From: Nitrospirota bacterium
GTDB taxonomy: Bacteria; Nitrospirota; Nitrospiria; Nitrospirales; Nitrospiraceae
NCBI GenBank assembly: GCA_040755395.1
Contig: JBFMAX010000001.1
Span: 698,826-762,825, forward strand
Reading direction: 5' to 3'
Length of the DNA: 64,000 nucleotides
Notes under the pieces: model-generated
Told to the model about the DNA's origin: nothing
The model's input: the letters and a program-made list of their open reading frames with translations, nothing else
Database searches by the model: none
Translations under genes and position numbers: made by a program
Part shown: piece after piece, positions 17,348 through 27,539 of the stretch
Numbering within the stretch: the first letter of the stretch is position 1
Layout: the number at the start of each line of letters is the position of its first letter

Positions 17348-18181
17348 ATGGGCCCGGGGCGTCAGGATGTTCTGACGCACGGATCGTGTGACGTCGTGGG
17401 TATCGACCGCCCCATCATCCGCTTCGACCACGCCACGTTCGGATTCCCCGGGGTGATCGCCCTCAAAGAGATTTCACTGGACATCGCAGAGGGCGAATTC
17501 GTCGGGGTGATCGGCCCGAACGGATCAGGAAAGACCACGCTCTGTCGGGCCGTCCTGGGTCTCCTGCGTCCCCTGGAAGGCCATCTGCAAATTTTCGATT
17601 GCGCCTGCGAGGAGCTGCGCTGTCACCATCGGGCCCGTATCGGCTATCTCCCGCAGAAGGGGATGATCGACCGGAACTTTCCGGTCACGGTGCTGGAAGC
17701 GGTGATGATGGGACGATACGGCGCGTTGGGGCTCTTCAAGCGGCCTTCCCGGCGGGACCGGGACATCGCCCTGGAAGCCCTTGCGCACGTGGGGATGGAA
17801 CATCATCGCGACACGGCCCTGGGACACCTGTCGGGCGGGCAGCAGCAACGGGTCTTCATCGCGCGGGCCCTGGCCCAGCAACCGCAGGTTCTCTTGCTCG
17901 ACGAGCCGACCACCGGGCTGGACATCACGACCCAGCACAACGTCGTGGAATTGGTGCAGCAGCTCCATCGGGAACTCGGGTTGACGGTCCTGCTCATCAC
18001 GCACGATATCAACATGATCCGCTCGCGGGTGGATCGGCTCGTGCTGCTCAAGACCCGTCTGTTCGCCGCCGGCCCGCCTCAGGACGTGCTCAAACCCGAA
18101 ATCCTCCGCCAGGTGTACGGCAAGGACGTGGTCATCACCGATCGCGATATGGTGATCGTCGAAGACTACCATCATCATTAG
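17348..18181 (+). CDS. Metal ABC transporter ATP-binding protein
   Basis: ATPase of the importer (ZnuC/MntB type), 277 residues. It has Walker A GPNGSGKTTL, Q-loop YLPQKGMIDRNFP, signature LSGGQQQRVFIARAL, Walker B VLLLDEPTTGLD and the switch His in LLITHDIN, all intact. The C-terminal HHH tail could bind metal, but that is speculation. The N-terminal 17 residues before VGIDRPIIRFDH are poorly conserved, so a GTG start near 17396 is possible. Between the binding protein and the permease. Confidence 0.93.
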   Translation: MGPGRQDVLTHGSCDVVGIDRPIIRFDHATFGFPGVIALKEISLDIAEGEFVGVIGPNGSGKTTLCRAVLGLLRPLEGHLQIFDCACEELRCHHRARIGYLPQKGMIDRNFPVTVLEAVMMGRYGALGLFKRPSRRDRDIALEALAHVGMEHHRDTALGHLSGGQQQRVFIARALAQQPQVLLLDEPTTGLDITTQHNVVELVQQLHRELGLTVLLITHDINMIRSRVDRLVLLKTRLFAAGPPQDVLKPEILRQVYGKDVVITDRDMVIVEDYHHH

Positions 18182-18182
18182 C

Positions 18183-18262
18183 GATCAGCTTTCAGTAGTC
18201 AGCGGTCAGTCTTCAAAGAAAGCCGATAGCTGACGGCTGATAGCTGATAGCTGACAGCTCAC
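18183..18262. repeat. TCAG/CTGA word-repeat dyad in transporter spacer
   Basis: The left half carries TCAG words (ATCAGCTTTCAGTAGTCAGC). The right half carries their complement as near-tandem repeats (GCTGATAGCTGATAGCTGAC). The whole 80-base spacer between the ATPase and permease genes is made of this pattern. Confidence 0.7.
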
Positions 18263-18268
18263 GGTAAC

Positions 18269-19096
18269 ATGATCGAGATGCTCACATATGACTTCATGCA
18301 ACGCTCGCTGCTGGCGGCGGCATTGGTCGGGGCGTTGTGCTCGGTCATCGGCATGTTTGTCGTGTTGCGCGGGTTGGCCTTCGCCGGGGCGGGAACGGCG
18401 CACGCCGCATTCGCCGGCGTGGCGCTGGCCTACCTGATGGGTTGGCCGCCGCTGGCGCTGGCGATCCTTTTCGGGCTGGCGACGGTCTGGATCACCGGCG
18501 TCATCGAGGAACAGGGCCGGATGAAGCTGGATGTCTCGATCGGGATTCTGTACACGGCCACGATGGCCCTGGCCATTCTCTTCATCGGCCTGATGAAAGG
18601 CTATAACGCGGAGGTGTACGGCTATCTCTTCGGCAGCGTGCTCTCCGTGACGCCGGATGAGCTCCGGATGATTCTGGCGCTGAGCTTGTTGGTGCTGGGG
18701 GTGATCGTCCTGTTTTCGAAGGAACTGTACTTTATCGCGTTCGACCAGGAAATGGCGGAGGCTTCGGGGGTGCCGGCCAGGCGGATGTTCTTTTTGTTGT
18801 TGACGCTGGTCGCGCTGACGGTGGTCGTGTCGCTCAAGACAGTCGGCGCCGTCCTGGTGTTCGCGATGGTCCTCATTCCGGCATCGACCGCCTATCAGCT
18901 CACGCACAGCCTGACGCACATGACGGTGTATTCGGTGGTGATCGGCGTCCTGTGTGCGGTCGGCGGCGTCTTGCTGTCGTCCCTGTGGGATGTGCCGTCC
19001 GGACCGGCGATCGTGCTGCTGGCGACGGCGGTCTTCTTTCTGGCTGTGCTCTTTTCCCCGAAGCGGCTCCGGCGCGTCCACGCCGCGCCGTCGTAG
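18269..19096 (+). CDS. Metal ABC transporter permease
   Basis: Inner-membrane permease of the ABC-3 family (ZnuB/MntC type), 275 residues with about seven to eight hydrophobic helices, for example LLAAALVGALCSVIGMFVVL and LALAILFGLATVWITGVI. Family features include the G-rich AFAGAGTAHAAFAGVALAYL loop near residue 40 and the late VGAVLVFAMVLIPASTAY segment. With the genes at 16373 and 17348 it completes an importer for Zn2+ or Mn2+. No Zur/Fur-type regulator is adjacent and I did not find a convincing operator. Confidence 0.92.
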   Translation: MIEMLTYDFMQRSLLAAALVGALCSVIGMFVVLRGLAFAGAGTAHAAFAGVALAYLMGWPPLALAILFGLATVWITGVIEEQGRMKLDVSIGILYTATMALAILFIGLMKGYNAEVYGYLFGSVLSVTPDELRMILALSLLVLGVIVLFSKELYFIAFDQEMAEASGVPARRMFFLLLTLVALTVVVSLKTVGAVLVFAMVLIPASTAYQLTHSLTHMTVYSVVIGVLCAVGGVLLSSLWDVPSGPAIVLLATAVFFLAVLFSPKRLRRVHAAPS

Positions 19097-19199
19097 CGGA
19101 TTGTGCCCGCGCCGGCCGGGGAAGAGCATCCGACTTGATCCTCCCCGACCTCTCCGCTACAGTGTCTTCCCGATTTTCACCCGAACGAGGAGACCGTGT

Positions 19200-19844
19200 A
19201 TGTGCGCACGACGGGCGGTTCAACGGTGGTGCGGACTATTCTATCTATGCGTCCTTATCGGCGGGATCTCACCTCCCGCGACTGAAGCGCAGGACTCGTG
19301 GAAATGGACGGACGGCGGGACGGAACCTGGAAAGGTGATAGTCGGGTTTCGCGCGGGGTTTTCCGTGCTCACTCAAGAGTTGAGGGCCAACACGGACACG
19401 GATGTGGGATCGGTCGTCAACGTGCAGGGCCTGTATAGCCTGAATAAGTGGCTGGCGGCCGGCCTGACTCTCGAATGGGAGCGGCGCGCGGTTGATTTGG
19501 AGCGGCCCTCGGTCGCGTTCGGGCATCTGGATACCGTGTCGGTCTTGCCGACGGTCGAACTTCGGCCGACGAAATATGGTCCGATCGCTCCCTATCTCTC
19601 GATGGGATTCGGCATCAACGTCAACTCGTTTGGGGAGAGCACCAGCAACCGCGTGTCGCCGAGCAACACGTTCGCGTGGCGGCTTGCGTGGGGAGGGGAT
19701 TACTTCGTGACGTCCAAGGTCGCGCTCAATACCGAAATGGCCTATAAGCGGAACGACGGCCACGTCACCATCGACGGCAGGCGGTCGGACGATTGGAACG
19801 CCTCGTCCTTCAACTTCCTGTTCGGGGTCCGCGCATTCTTCTGA
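19200..19844 (+). CDS. Outer-membrane beta-barrel protein
   Basis: A 214-residue secreted protein. The N-terminal hydrophobic stretch CGLFYLCVLIGGI ends near ATEAQD as a signal peptide. The rest consists of alternating amphipathic strands (IVGFRAGFSVLT, WLAAGLTLEWERRAV, PYLSMGFGINVNSF, FAWRLAWGGDYFV) and ends in aromatic ...FGVRAFF, the usual C-terminal recognition signal for barrel insertion. It fits the OmpA/OmpW-like eight-strand barrels. ATG 19200 has GAGGAG seven bases upstream. Ligand unknown. It follows the metal transporter by about 100 bases; functional linkage is not shown. Confidence 0.8.
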   Translation: MCARRAVQRWCGLFYLCVLIGGISPPATEAQDSWKWTDGGTEPGKVIVGFRAGFSVLTQELRANTDTDVGSVVNVQGLYSLNKWLAAGLTLEWERRAVDLERPSVAFGHLDTVSVLPTVELRPTKYGPIAPYLSMGFGINVNSFGESTSNRVSPSNTFAWRLAWGGDYFVTSKVALNTEMAYKRNDGHVTIDGRRSDDWNASSFNFLFGVRAFF

Positions 19845-19875
19845 ACGTCGTGGCCGGGCGGCTCCACAGGGGCTC

Positions 19876-20289
19876 TTATTCCAGCATCGCCTCCTTGGCC
19901 CTGGCCCATACCATCCCGGTCTGCTCCTTGGAGCTGAAGCCCAGTTTTTCGTAAAACGTCTGTTTGTCCCGGGTGCACAGCCAGAAGAGCTCGACCCGCT
20001 TGAGGTCGGGATGATTCAGGATCCGTTGCATGATCTCGGTCCCGATATCCTGTCCCTGGTACTCTTTGTCCACAATGACGTCCCAGATCGAGGCGCGGTA
20101 CACGTAATCGGTCAGCACGCGTCCGAAGCCGACCAGCCGAGGACCGTCCCAGGCCGACACGGCCACGTCGGTATGCGCCAGCATGGCGCGGGCGTCGTCA
20201 GCCGTCCGCTCGTTCGCCCAGGGCGCTTGCCGGTAGAGGTTGACGAGCTGGTCTGGGTCGATATCCTTCCGGTCGGAAAAGGTGATCAT
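19876..20289 (-). CDS. GNAT-family N-acetyltransferase
   Basis: A 137-residue single-domain acetyltransferase. Motif A with the acetyl-CoA loop appears as DVIVDKEYQGQDIGTEIMQR (Q-x-x-G-x-G/A variant QGQDIG) around residues 70-90. Motif B follows as LFWLCTRDKQTFYEKLGFS. The start MITFSDRKDIDPDQLVNLYR and the LVGFGRVLTD strand also match small GNAT enzymes annotated as general acetyltransferases. The substrate cannot be told from sequence. Divergent from the small zinc-ribbon gene at 20380. Confidence 0.88.
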   Translation of the reverse strand: MITFSDRKDIDPDQLVNLYRQAPWANERTADDARAMLAHTDVAVSAWDGPRLVGFGRVLTDYVYRASIWDVIVDKEYQGQDIGTEIMQRILNHPDLKRVELFWLCTRDKQTFYEKLGFSSKEQTGMVWARAKEAMLE

Positions 20290-20379
20290 AGGCTTGAGCG
20301 CCGGGGACGGCTTGTATTACATTGTTGCCCGTTTCGCAAGAGCGATCTCAGCACCGGGTGTACGAAGGGGTGATGAGGT

Positions 20380-20559
20380 ATGGGTACGCAGGTTTGTTCT
20401 TGTCCCAAGTGCTTTCGGCTCATGTGGATCAAAGAAGAGCAGTTTGAATACCTCGATGAGAGCACCATTCGGGTGAAATGCCCCCACTGCCAGCAGATGG
20501 TCCGCTTCACAGTGGTCACGCAAGGGGCGACGGCCACAGGACCGAAGATGGGCCATTGA
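20380..20559 (+). CDS. Small zinc-ribbon protein
   Basis: A 59-residue protein. Two Cys pairs, CPKC near residue 8 and CPHC near residue 34, are about 25 residues apart, which fits a single zinc ribbon of the kind seen in MJ0042-like and zinc-finger domains. A short polar tail follows (TATGPKMGH). AAGGGGTGA lies about eight bases before ATG 20380. Function unknown; it could bind nucleic acid or protein. The ORF and RBS are clean and codon use is like its neighbours. Confidence 0.7.
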   Translation: MGTQVCSCPKCFRLMWIKEEQFEYLDESTIRVKCPHCQQMVRFTVVTQGATATGPKMGH

Positions 20560-20572
20560 CCGCCGCCACAAC

Positions 20573-20654
20573 TTAGAATTCTGAATGCTAAATTCGGAAT
20601 TCTGAATTAACGGTACTCCGGAATTCATAATTCCACATTCATAATTCATAATTT
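20573..20654. repeat. AT-rich GAATTC/ATTCATAATT word-repeat tract
   Basis: An AT-rich island in a GC-rich region. The left half repeats GAATTCTGAAT-type words; the right half repeats ATTCATAATT. The 20-mer at 20630-20649 recurs, inverted, at 27460-27479 between atpG and atpD. Confidence 0.75.
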
Positions 20655-20659
20655 TCCGG

Positions 20660-21088
20660 TTACAGTCCCCGTCCCGCTCCCTCCAGCTCCGGTTTGCTGC
20701 CCGGCAGGATCTTGTTCAACGCCGTCCGGTATTCGCCCATCCGCTTCTCGTCGACGGGACTGGCTTGAATCTCCTTGTCCCGCTGCATTTGCTCGAGATG
20801 ATCCAGCACGGCCAGCAGAGGCTGGATCGAGCCGAGCAGCTTCCCACCCTCAAATGCCTCCAGTGATTCGATAAACAGATCGTTCAGCCGCTTATAGATC
20901 GATGCCCCGCTTTGAGCGCGGAACCGATACACCGTTTTCTCAAAGGCCTCGATCGATTCCTCCTTGGGTTTGATGCCGCCGGGGACGACCGACATCGGCA
21001 CGACCGCGGGCAACTTGGCCGCATAGGCTTTGAGCTGGGAGACGAGGCTGCCGACCGTGTCGAGGACATCGCTGGTTTCCACTGGCAC
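20660..21088 (-). CDS. Hypothetical helical protein
   Basis: A 142-residue cytosolic protein that I do not recognise. It has no signal peptide or membrane segment and is predicted to be largely alpha-helical (SLVSQLKAYAAKL, SIEAFEKTVYRFRAQSGASI, LLAVLDHLEQMQRDKEIQAS). A Pro/Gly-rich loop (VPGGIKPKEES) separates the first two helices. The C-terminus is SKPELEGAGRGL. Codon use matches the core genes. It lies 43 bases downstream of the RluD-type gene on the same strand and could be co-transcribed with it. Confidence 0.6.
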   Translation of the reverse strand: MPVETSDVLDTVGSLVSQLKAYAAKLPAVVPMSVVPGGIKPKEESIEAFEKTVYRFRAQSGASIYKRLNDLFIESLEAFEGGKLLGSIQPLLAVLDHLEQMQRDKEIQASPVDEKRMGEYRTALNKILPGSKPELEGAGRGL

Positions 21089-21131
21089 TCCTTGGCAGGC
21101 AGCAGTCTGATACGCTCACGGCTACGATCTG

Positions 21132-22133
21132 TCAAGTTGCCGTTGCCGGCCGGGCATGCCGCGGCGGCCGGGTGACCTTTCGCAGCGCCTGCTGAACGGC
21201 CTCCATGTCCGACGGCCACGGAACCGTGAACTCCCGATACAAGCCGGTTCCAGGGTGGCTGAACCCCAGCGTGCGCGCGTGCAACATCACGCGCGGGATG
21301 TCCAAGTCATCCAACAACGCCCGGACTTTCCGCCCGCCGTAGGTCTGGTCGCCTAGCACCGGATGACCGATCGAGGCCAGATGCACCCGGATCTGATGCG
21401 TACGGCCGGTACGGGGGACGAGGTTGAGGTGCGCGGCGATTTGGCCGAACCGTTCGACCACGTGGTACTCCGTGGCCGACGGCTTGGGCCGCACGGTGCG
21501 GGATGAGAATTTCTTCCGCTCTTTTGTGTCCCGCCCGATCGCCAGCTCGATGAGCCCGTGGGGCTTCTTCGGGACGCCCCACACCAACGCCTCATAGCCC
21601 CGTACGATCGTGTGACGTTTGAACTGGGCCGCCAGACTTCGGTGCGCCGGGTCGGTCTTGGCGATGACCATGACGCCGGAGGTGTCCTTGTCCAGGCGGT
21701 GCACCAGCCCCGGCCGCTCCTTCCCGCCGATCGTGGAAATCGAGCCGCCCTCGGTTCCGAAATGATGGAGCAGCGCGTTGACGAGCGTGCCGCTCCAGTG
21801 GCCAGGCGCGGGGTGAACGACCAATCCCGCCGGCTTATTGAGCACCAGGAGGTCGGCGTCTTCATGGAGGATCTCAAGGGGAATGGGCTCCGGGTTCAAT
21901 TCCAACGGTTCCGGACGAGGAATCTCCAGCGCGATCGTGTCGCCGGGCTTGATTTTGTGGCTGGGTTTGACGATCCGGCCATTGATGCGGATGCGGCCGT
22001 CTTCGATCAGTCGCTGAAGGGCGGAGCGGGACAAAGCCGGTTCACGGTTGGCGAGAAAAAGATCAAGGCGCTTGGGGGTTTCTCCCGCCGTAATGAGAAG
22101 CTCTGTTGTGGTAAGCGGGGTCGCGGAAGTCAT
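21132..22133 (-). CDS. RluD-family 23S rRNA pseudouridine synthase
   Basis: Converts uridines to pseudouridine in 23S rRNA. The 333-residue product has an N-terminal S4 RNA-binding domain (RLDLFLANREPALSRSALQRL, then IRINGRIVKPSHKIKPGD). The RluA/RluD catalytic domain follows, with LVLNKPAGLVVHPAPGHW and the catalytic Asp in LVHRLDKDTSGVMVIAKT, and later GRTHQIRVHLASIGHPVLGD. S4 plus these motifs points to RluD (positions 1911/1915/1917) rather than RluA. ATG 22133 (MTSATPL) gives a normal start; the frame extends to 22250 without homology. Confidence 0.93.
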   Translation of the reverse strand: MTSATPLTTTELLITAGETPKRLDLFLANREPALSRSALQRLIEDGRIRINGRIVKPSHKIKPGDTIALEIPRPEPLELNPEPIPLEILHEDADLLVLNKPAGLVVHPAPGHWSGTLVNALLHHFGTEGGSISTIGGKERPGLVHRLDKDTSGVMVIAKTDPAHRSLAAQFKRHTIVRGYEALVWGVPKKPHGLIELAIGRDTKERKKFSSRTVRPKPSATEYHVVERFGQIAAHLNLVPRTGRTHQIRVHLASIGHPVLGDQTYGGRKVRALLDDLDIPRVMLHARTLGFSHPGTGLYREFTVPWPSDMEAVQQALRKVTRPPRHARPATAT

Positions 22134-22720
22134 GATCTTTTGTCCGGCCGAATCGATATTCCACCCTGCCATAGGGATGGTTTGAATACAAGCCAATGAG
22201 AACCGATGCCGGACACCTGCTACGGTGTCATTCCTTTTACTGGACGGCAAAGAGAAAAGCTGACGACCCGTTGCCGGCTACAAGGCGACCCACCCGCTAT
22301 GTCGGCGGAGGGATACAAGGAGACGGCTGCGAGGGAAGGACGGAACATGAGCCGGCAGTGGCGGAGCAACGCGGATTTTTGCGGGCGCCGGGAGGCCTAC
22401 CACTCTCGTTCGAATCCTCACAGCCAGCGTCTGATCAGGCCATCAAGCTCTGGCTGCAACAGGTCCCGGTTCCCCACGAAGGGACATCCAATACTCCTCT
22501 CCGGTCTCGTTCCTCCACACACGTGACACATCTCACGTGACACATTTCCCATGCGATCGGCTGAGGTCCAACTGTTCTTAAGGAGTCCCTCCAAATGACT
22601 TCCTCGACTGGACTTCCAAAGCCGAACCCGGCCTCACTCCCGGTCCGCCATGACCGGTGGAGAATACCTCATGACCTCGCTCGGACCCGGATCATGATCG
22701 GCGATCGTGCGTCGGTCAAG
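22134..22720. other. Intergenic region with a small direct repeat
   Basis: 587 bases between rluD and the downstream end of hsp20. Open frames of about 105-115 codons exist at 22196-22540 on the + strand but have no RBS, odd composition and no recognisable domain. CACGTGACACAT is repeated at 22520-22531 and 22534-22545. I see nothing else I can support. Confidence 0.45.
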
Positions 22721-23182
22721 CTATTCGACCTTGACTTCGATCGACTTGGGCTTGGCTTTTTCCGTCTTCGGCAGATGCACGGTGAGTATCCCGTTTTTGT
22801 AGCTCGCTGTTACCTTGGTTTCATCCACGGTGTCCGGCACTGAAAAGCTCCGGAGAAAGCTGCCGGACGCCCGTTCAATGCGGTGAATACGCGTTCCTTT
22901 CTCTTCCTTCACCGGCTCCCGTCGCCCGGAAATCGCCAAGACCCCGCCTTCGACGGACAGCTTCACGTCCTCTTTTTCCATGCCGGGAAGCTCAGCGATG
23001 ATCTGGAATTCCGTGTCGGTCTCCAAGACATCCACGGCGGGAGCCCAGTCGGCCCGAGCCATGGCTTCCTGGCTCCCGACCCGGGTCCCGGCACTCCCGG
23101 CCACCAGACGGTTGAGGCGGTCGGCCATATCTTCCAACTCGCGGAAGGTATCTCGGACAAGCAAGCCGCGCATCAGGTCCAT
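22721..23182 (-). CDS. Small heat shock protein, Hsp20/alpha-crystallin family
   Basis: ATP-independent holdase chaperone of 153 residues. A short N-terminal arm leads to WAPAVDVLETDTEFQIIAEL, the usual start of the alpha-crystallin domain, and then PGMEKEDVKLSVEGGVLAIS. The domain ends in the conserved SYKNGILTVHLPK; the C-terminal EVKV may serve as the I/V-x-I/V anchor. AAGGAGG precedes the ATG. A good minus-strand promoter lies about 80 bases upstream (23,261-23,289). I found no CIRCE-type operator. Confidence 0.95.
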   Translation of the reverse strand: MDLMRGLLVRDTFRELEDMADRLNRLVAGSAGTRVGSQEAMARADWAPAVDVLETDTEFQIIAELPGMEKEDVKLSVEGGVLAISGRREPVKEEKGTRIHRIERASGSFLRSFSVPDTVDETKVTASYKNGILTVHLPKTEKAKPKSIEVKVE

Positions 23183-23260
23183 AGAGTAGCCTCCTTCGTT
23201 TAGGGGTGGTTGGGGCCCTATTCAGGACGTGCCGCTGACTGAGGAAGGGATAACGCCTAG

Positions 23261-23289
23261 TAGCTAATAACCGGCAGGGGCTTCGTCAA
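23261..23289 (-). promoter_or_regulatory. Putative promoter of hsp20
   Basis: Reading the minus strand, TTGACG (23289-23284), a 17-base spacer and TAGCTA (23266-23261) lie about 80 bases before the hsp20 start. The -35 differs from consensus at one position; the -10 is moderate. It looks sigma70-like rather than sigma32-like. Confidence 0.5.
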
Positions 23290-23389
23290 GGGGGAGAGGC
23301 AAACCTGTACGATTGGCGGCGGGACGCCCCGCTCTTTCAGTGGTCACCATGCCGAGGACGGTCCAGCCAGACCGACAGGGTCGCGACCC

Positions 23390-25297
23390 TCAGTCTTTTC
23401 GACGCGGCACATAGTCCGCGAGCCCTCGGCGGATAATCCCGTCGGAGAGCCAGCCGTAGCAGCCTCGCAACGCGCGCTGGCCGATGGCCGACGATCGGTG
23501 ATCCGTATTCCAGAGGAGCTCGCGGAGATGGTGTTCGACACGGAGCTTGGCCTGGCGATAGAATTCATCCGCCAATTCCCAGGACTCCGTCTGTCCATAC
23601 TTGTGCTCCTGGTTTCTGGCGTAGAGCGCCGTTGCGGCGATCGCGAACAGGTCCTCCCCCACCGCCTCGATGCGATTCTGCCGGCCTTGATCGTCGCGGA
23701 GCCGTTCCCGATAGCGAAGCATCGCCGAGAAAATCCTCCGCGCAAGGCGCCTGCTCGCACGTTCCACATAGAGCAGTTTCGGACGGACACGAGGATGTCG
23801 CCACTCCGAGCGGGCGGGCAATGCGGCGGGCTTCCAGAGCCGCAGGTACCAGGGAACATAGAATCGCAGCAGCTTGGCGAGCTCCGCGAGGCGCCGGGCT
23901 CTCGAGCCAGACCCCTCGACGTACTGCCTGGCCCGCTCCAGATGGATGGCCAACCCTTCCCGGGCCACAAAAGGCCGCAGAATATCGGTCGCACCTTCGC
24001 CGATCCGGGACATCTCGATGTCACGGACGAGCTGTTCGATGGGGAACGCCGGCTCCCCGCGAACTCGTTTGGATGCGGCCGTTTCATACCCCATCCCGCC
24101 GAAAAGAATCTGGGCGTCCTTGAGGAAGCGGATGGTCTCTTCCGAGGTGAACATTTTCGCGATGGCGGCCTCGATGCGCACGTCATAGGATTTCTGATCC
24201 GCCAGATGCCAGGCGAGGAGGGAAAGGGCTTCCATGGCGTAGAGTTGGACGGCCATGCGGCCGATCCGCATCCGCTGGGTTTCCCGTTCACTCAGAGGTT
24301 TTCCGAAGGTCAGGCGGGAGTTCGCCCGATCGAGGGTCGGCTGCCAGACTTGCTTCGCCATCCCCAGACAGAGTGCCGGAATGCTGATCGCCCGGCCGAT
24401 ATTGAGGATCGACAGCGCGTAGCGGAGTCCCCGGCCGATCTCGCCGATGACGTTCTCGACCGGAATCGCGACGTCGGTGAAGGTCATGTGGGCGTTTTCG
24501 ATGCCGCGGCAGCCTTCAAATTGGCAGCGCTGCCGGATAACGACCCCCGGCGTGGTCATATCCAGGATAAAGGCCGTGTGAACCAGTTCCTCCGCGCCCT
24601 TCCCCTCCGGAACCGGCAGCCAACTGGACTGGCCGTCGCGGGTGATGCGTCTCGCGGGGACGCGGGCGACGAGCGTGACGTACCGGGCGATGGGCCCGTT
24701 CGTACACCAGAGCTTCTCCCCGTTGACGAGAAAGTGGTTGCCCGCCGCATTGAGCACCGCTTCGGTCTTGATATTGGCCGCATCCGAGCCGGTGATCGGT
24801 TCGGTCAAGGCGAAGGCGGAGATGGCCTCTCGGGCCACGCGGGGCAGGTAGGTGCGTTTCTGATCCTCGTTCCCGAACAGCAGAATCGGCATGGCGATGC
24901 CGATGGATTGCGGCACGGCGACGGTGAGCGCAAGAATGTTGCTCCAACTGGCCATCAGGGTGAGCACCCGCCCATAGTTCTTGTACGAGAATCCGAGGCC
25001 GCCGTACTGCGTGGGGATCTTCATCCCAAAGGCGCCCAGGGCGAAGAGCCCCCTGAGCACCGATTCCGGAATCTTGGCGGTACGCTCGATTTCATCGGGG
25101 TCGACCTGGCTGGTGAGAAAGGCTTCCATGGTCCGACAATACGCCTCTCCGGCCTCCCGCTCTTCGGCAGGCTCCTCCGGGGGGAGGAGGAGATCGAACT
25201 GCGGTCTCCCCTCGAACAGGCCCGCCATGAAGCTCGATCCTGCAAGACGTTCGCGGGCTTCTTCGATGCGCTCGAGCCCCTGAAACAGTTTCGTCAT
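23390..25297 (-). CDS. Acyl-CoA dehydrogenase, VLCAD/ACAD9-like with long C-terminal region
   Basis: FAD-dependent oxidation of acyl-CoA to trans-2-enoyl-CoA in beta-oxidation. The protein is 635 residues, far longer than short/medium-chain enzymes (about 380). Core features are GAFGMKIPTQYGGLGFSY, the substrate/FAD segment SAFALTEPITGSDAANI, FEGCRGIENAHMTF and the catalytic-base region RIGEGATDILRPF with Glu near residue 433. The last 180 residues (YVPWYLRLWKPAALP onwards) form the extra helical domain typical of very-long-chain enzymes that contact membranes. No other beta-oxidation gene is adjacent, so the natural substrate is open. Confidence 0.88.
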   Translation of the reverse strand: MTKLFQGLERIEEARERLAGSSFMAGLFEGRPQFDLLLPPEEPAEEREAGEAYCRTMEAFLTSQVDPDEIERTAKIPESVLRGLFALGAFGMKIPTQYGGLGFSYKNYGRVLTLMASWSNILALTVAVPQSIGIAMPILLFGNEDQKRTYLPRVAREAISAFALTEPITGSDAANIKTEAVLNAAGNHFLVNGEKLWCTNGPIARYVTLVARVPARRITRDGQSSWLPVPEGKGAEELVHTAFILDMTTPGVVIRQRCQFEGCRGIENAHMTFTDVAIPVENVIGEIGRGLRYALSILNIGRAISIPALCLGMAKQVWQPTLDRANSRLTFGKPLSERETQRMRIGRMAVQLYAMEALSLLAWHLADQKSYDVRIEAAIAKMFTSEETIRFLKDAQILFGGMGYETAASKRVRGEPAFPIEQLVRDIEMSRIGEGATDILRPFVAREGLAIHLERARQYVEGSGSRARRLAELAKLLRFYVPWYLRLWKPAALPARSEWRHPRVRPKLLYVERASRRLARRIFSAMLRYRERLRDDQGRQNRIEAVGEDLFAIAATALYARNQEHKYGQTESWELADEFYRQAKLRVEHHLRELLWNTDHRSSAIGQRALRGCYGWLSDGIIRRGLADYVPRRKD

Positions 25298-25476
25298 GGC
25301 CTCACCTCACGAATGATGAGATGCCGTCGCCATGCTTTCAGTGTACTGCTCAACGATGGCGAAGACCAGACTCAACGAGGTTTCTCAACCCAGTGAGCAA
25401 GAGATCAGGCAGGTTGAACGAGCGCTGGAGCACGAGGCGGGGGCTTCCCGGCGATGATGCGGCGACGCGAGAAGGC

Positions 25477-25902
25477 CTACGAAGAAAGACCTGAGCGGCG
25501 GGCTCGCTCCGCGATCTTTTTGCGCAAGCGGGCCTTTTCGAGGCTGATCTGGGCTTCCTTGAGTTCCGAGGGGAGACCGCCCATCTGGAGACGCTGCTCG
25601 GCCTTTTCGACCGCGACCTGCGCCCGCTCGACGTCGATGTCCTCGGCTTTTTCCGCAACCTCGGCGAGGATGGTGACCTTCCGGGGGGTGACCTCGGCGA
25701 AGCCCCACAGCACGGACATGTAGTTGGTCGTCTCGCCGGTTCGGTATCGCAGCTCGCCGATCTTCAACGTCGAGAGCAAATGACAGTGCCCCGGCAGGAC
25801 ACCGAATTCCCCCTCACTGCCGGGGGCAATGACTTCGTCCACCTCCTGGCTGACCAGGAGTTTCTCCGGCGTGACGACTTCCAAGAGCAGTTTGCCAGCC
25901 AT
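25477..25902 (-). CDS. atpC: ATP synthase F1 subunit epsilon
   Basis: Central-stalk subunit that couples rotation and inhibits ATPase activity; 141 residues. The N-terminal beta-sandwich starts LLLEVVTPEKLLVSQEVDEV with the typical GEFGVLPGHCHLLSTLKIGEL. The C-terminal helical hairpin (DVERAQVAVEKAEQRL, then ISLEKARLRKKIAERA) is the regulatory part. Last gene of the F1 cluster, separated from atpD by an 83-base spacer made of a dyad repeat tract. Confidence 0.96.
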   Translation of the reverse strand: MAGKLLLEVVTPEKLLVSQEVDEVIAPGSEGEFGVLPGHCHLLSTLKIGELRYRTGETTNYMSVLWGFAEVTPRKVTILAEVAEKAEDIDVERAQVAVEKAEQRLQMGGLPSELKEAQISLEKARLRKKIAERARRSGLSS

Positions 25903-25908
25903 ACTTCT

Positions 25909-27537
<1,629 letters not shown>

Positions 27538-27539
27538 AC

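Noticed and set aside
22196-22540. 114-codon + strand frame upstream of rluD
   Set aside because: No RBS, odd composition and a competing overlapping frame of equal length; not supportable as a gene.
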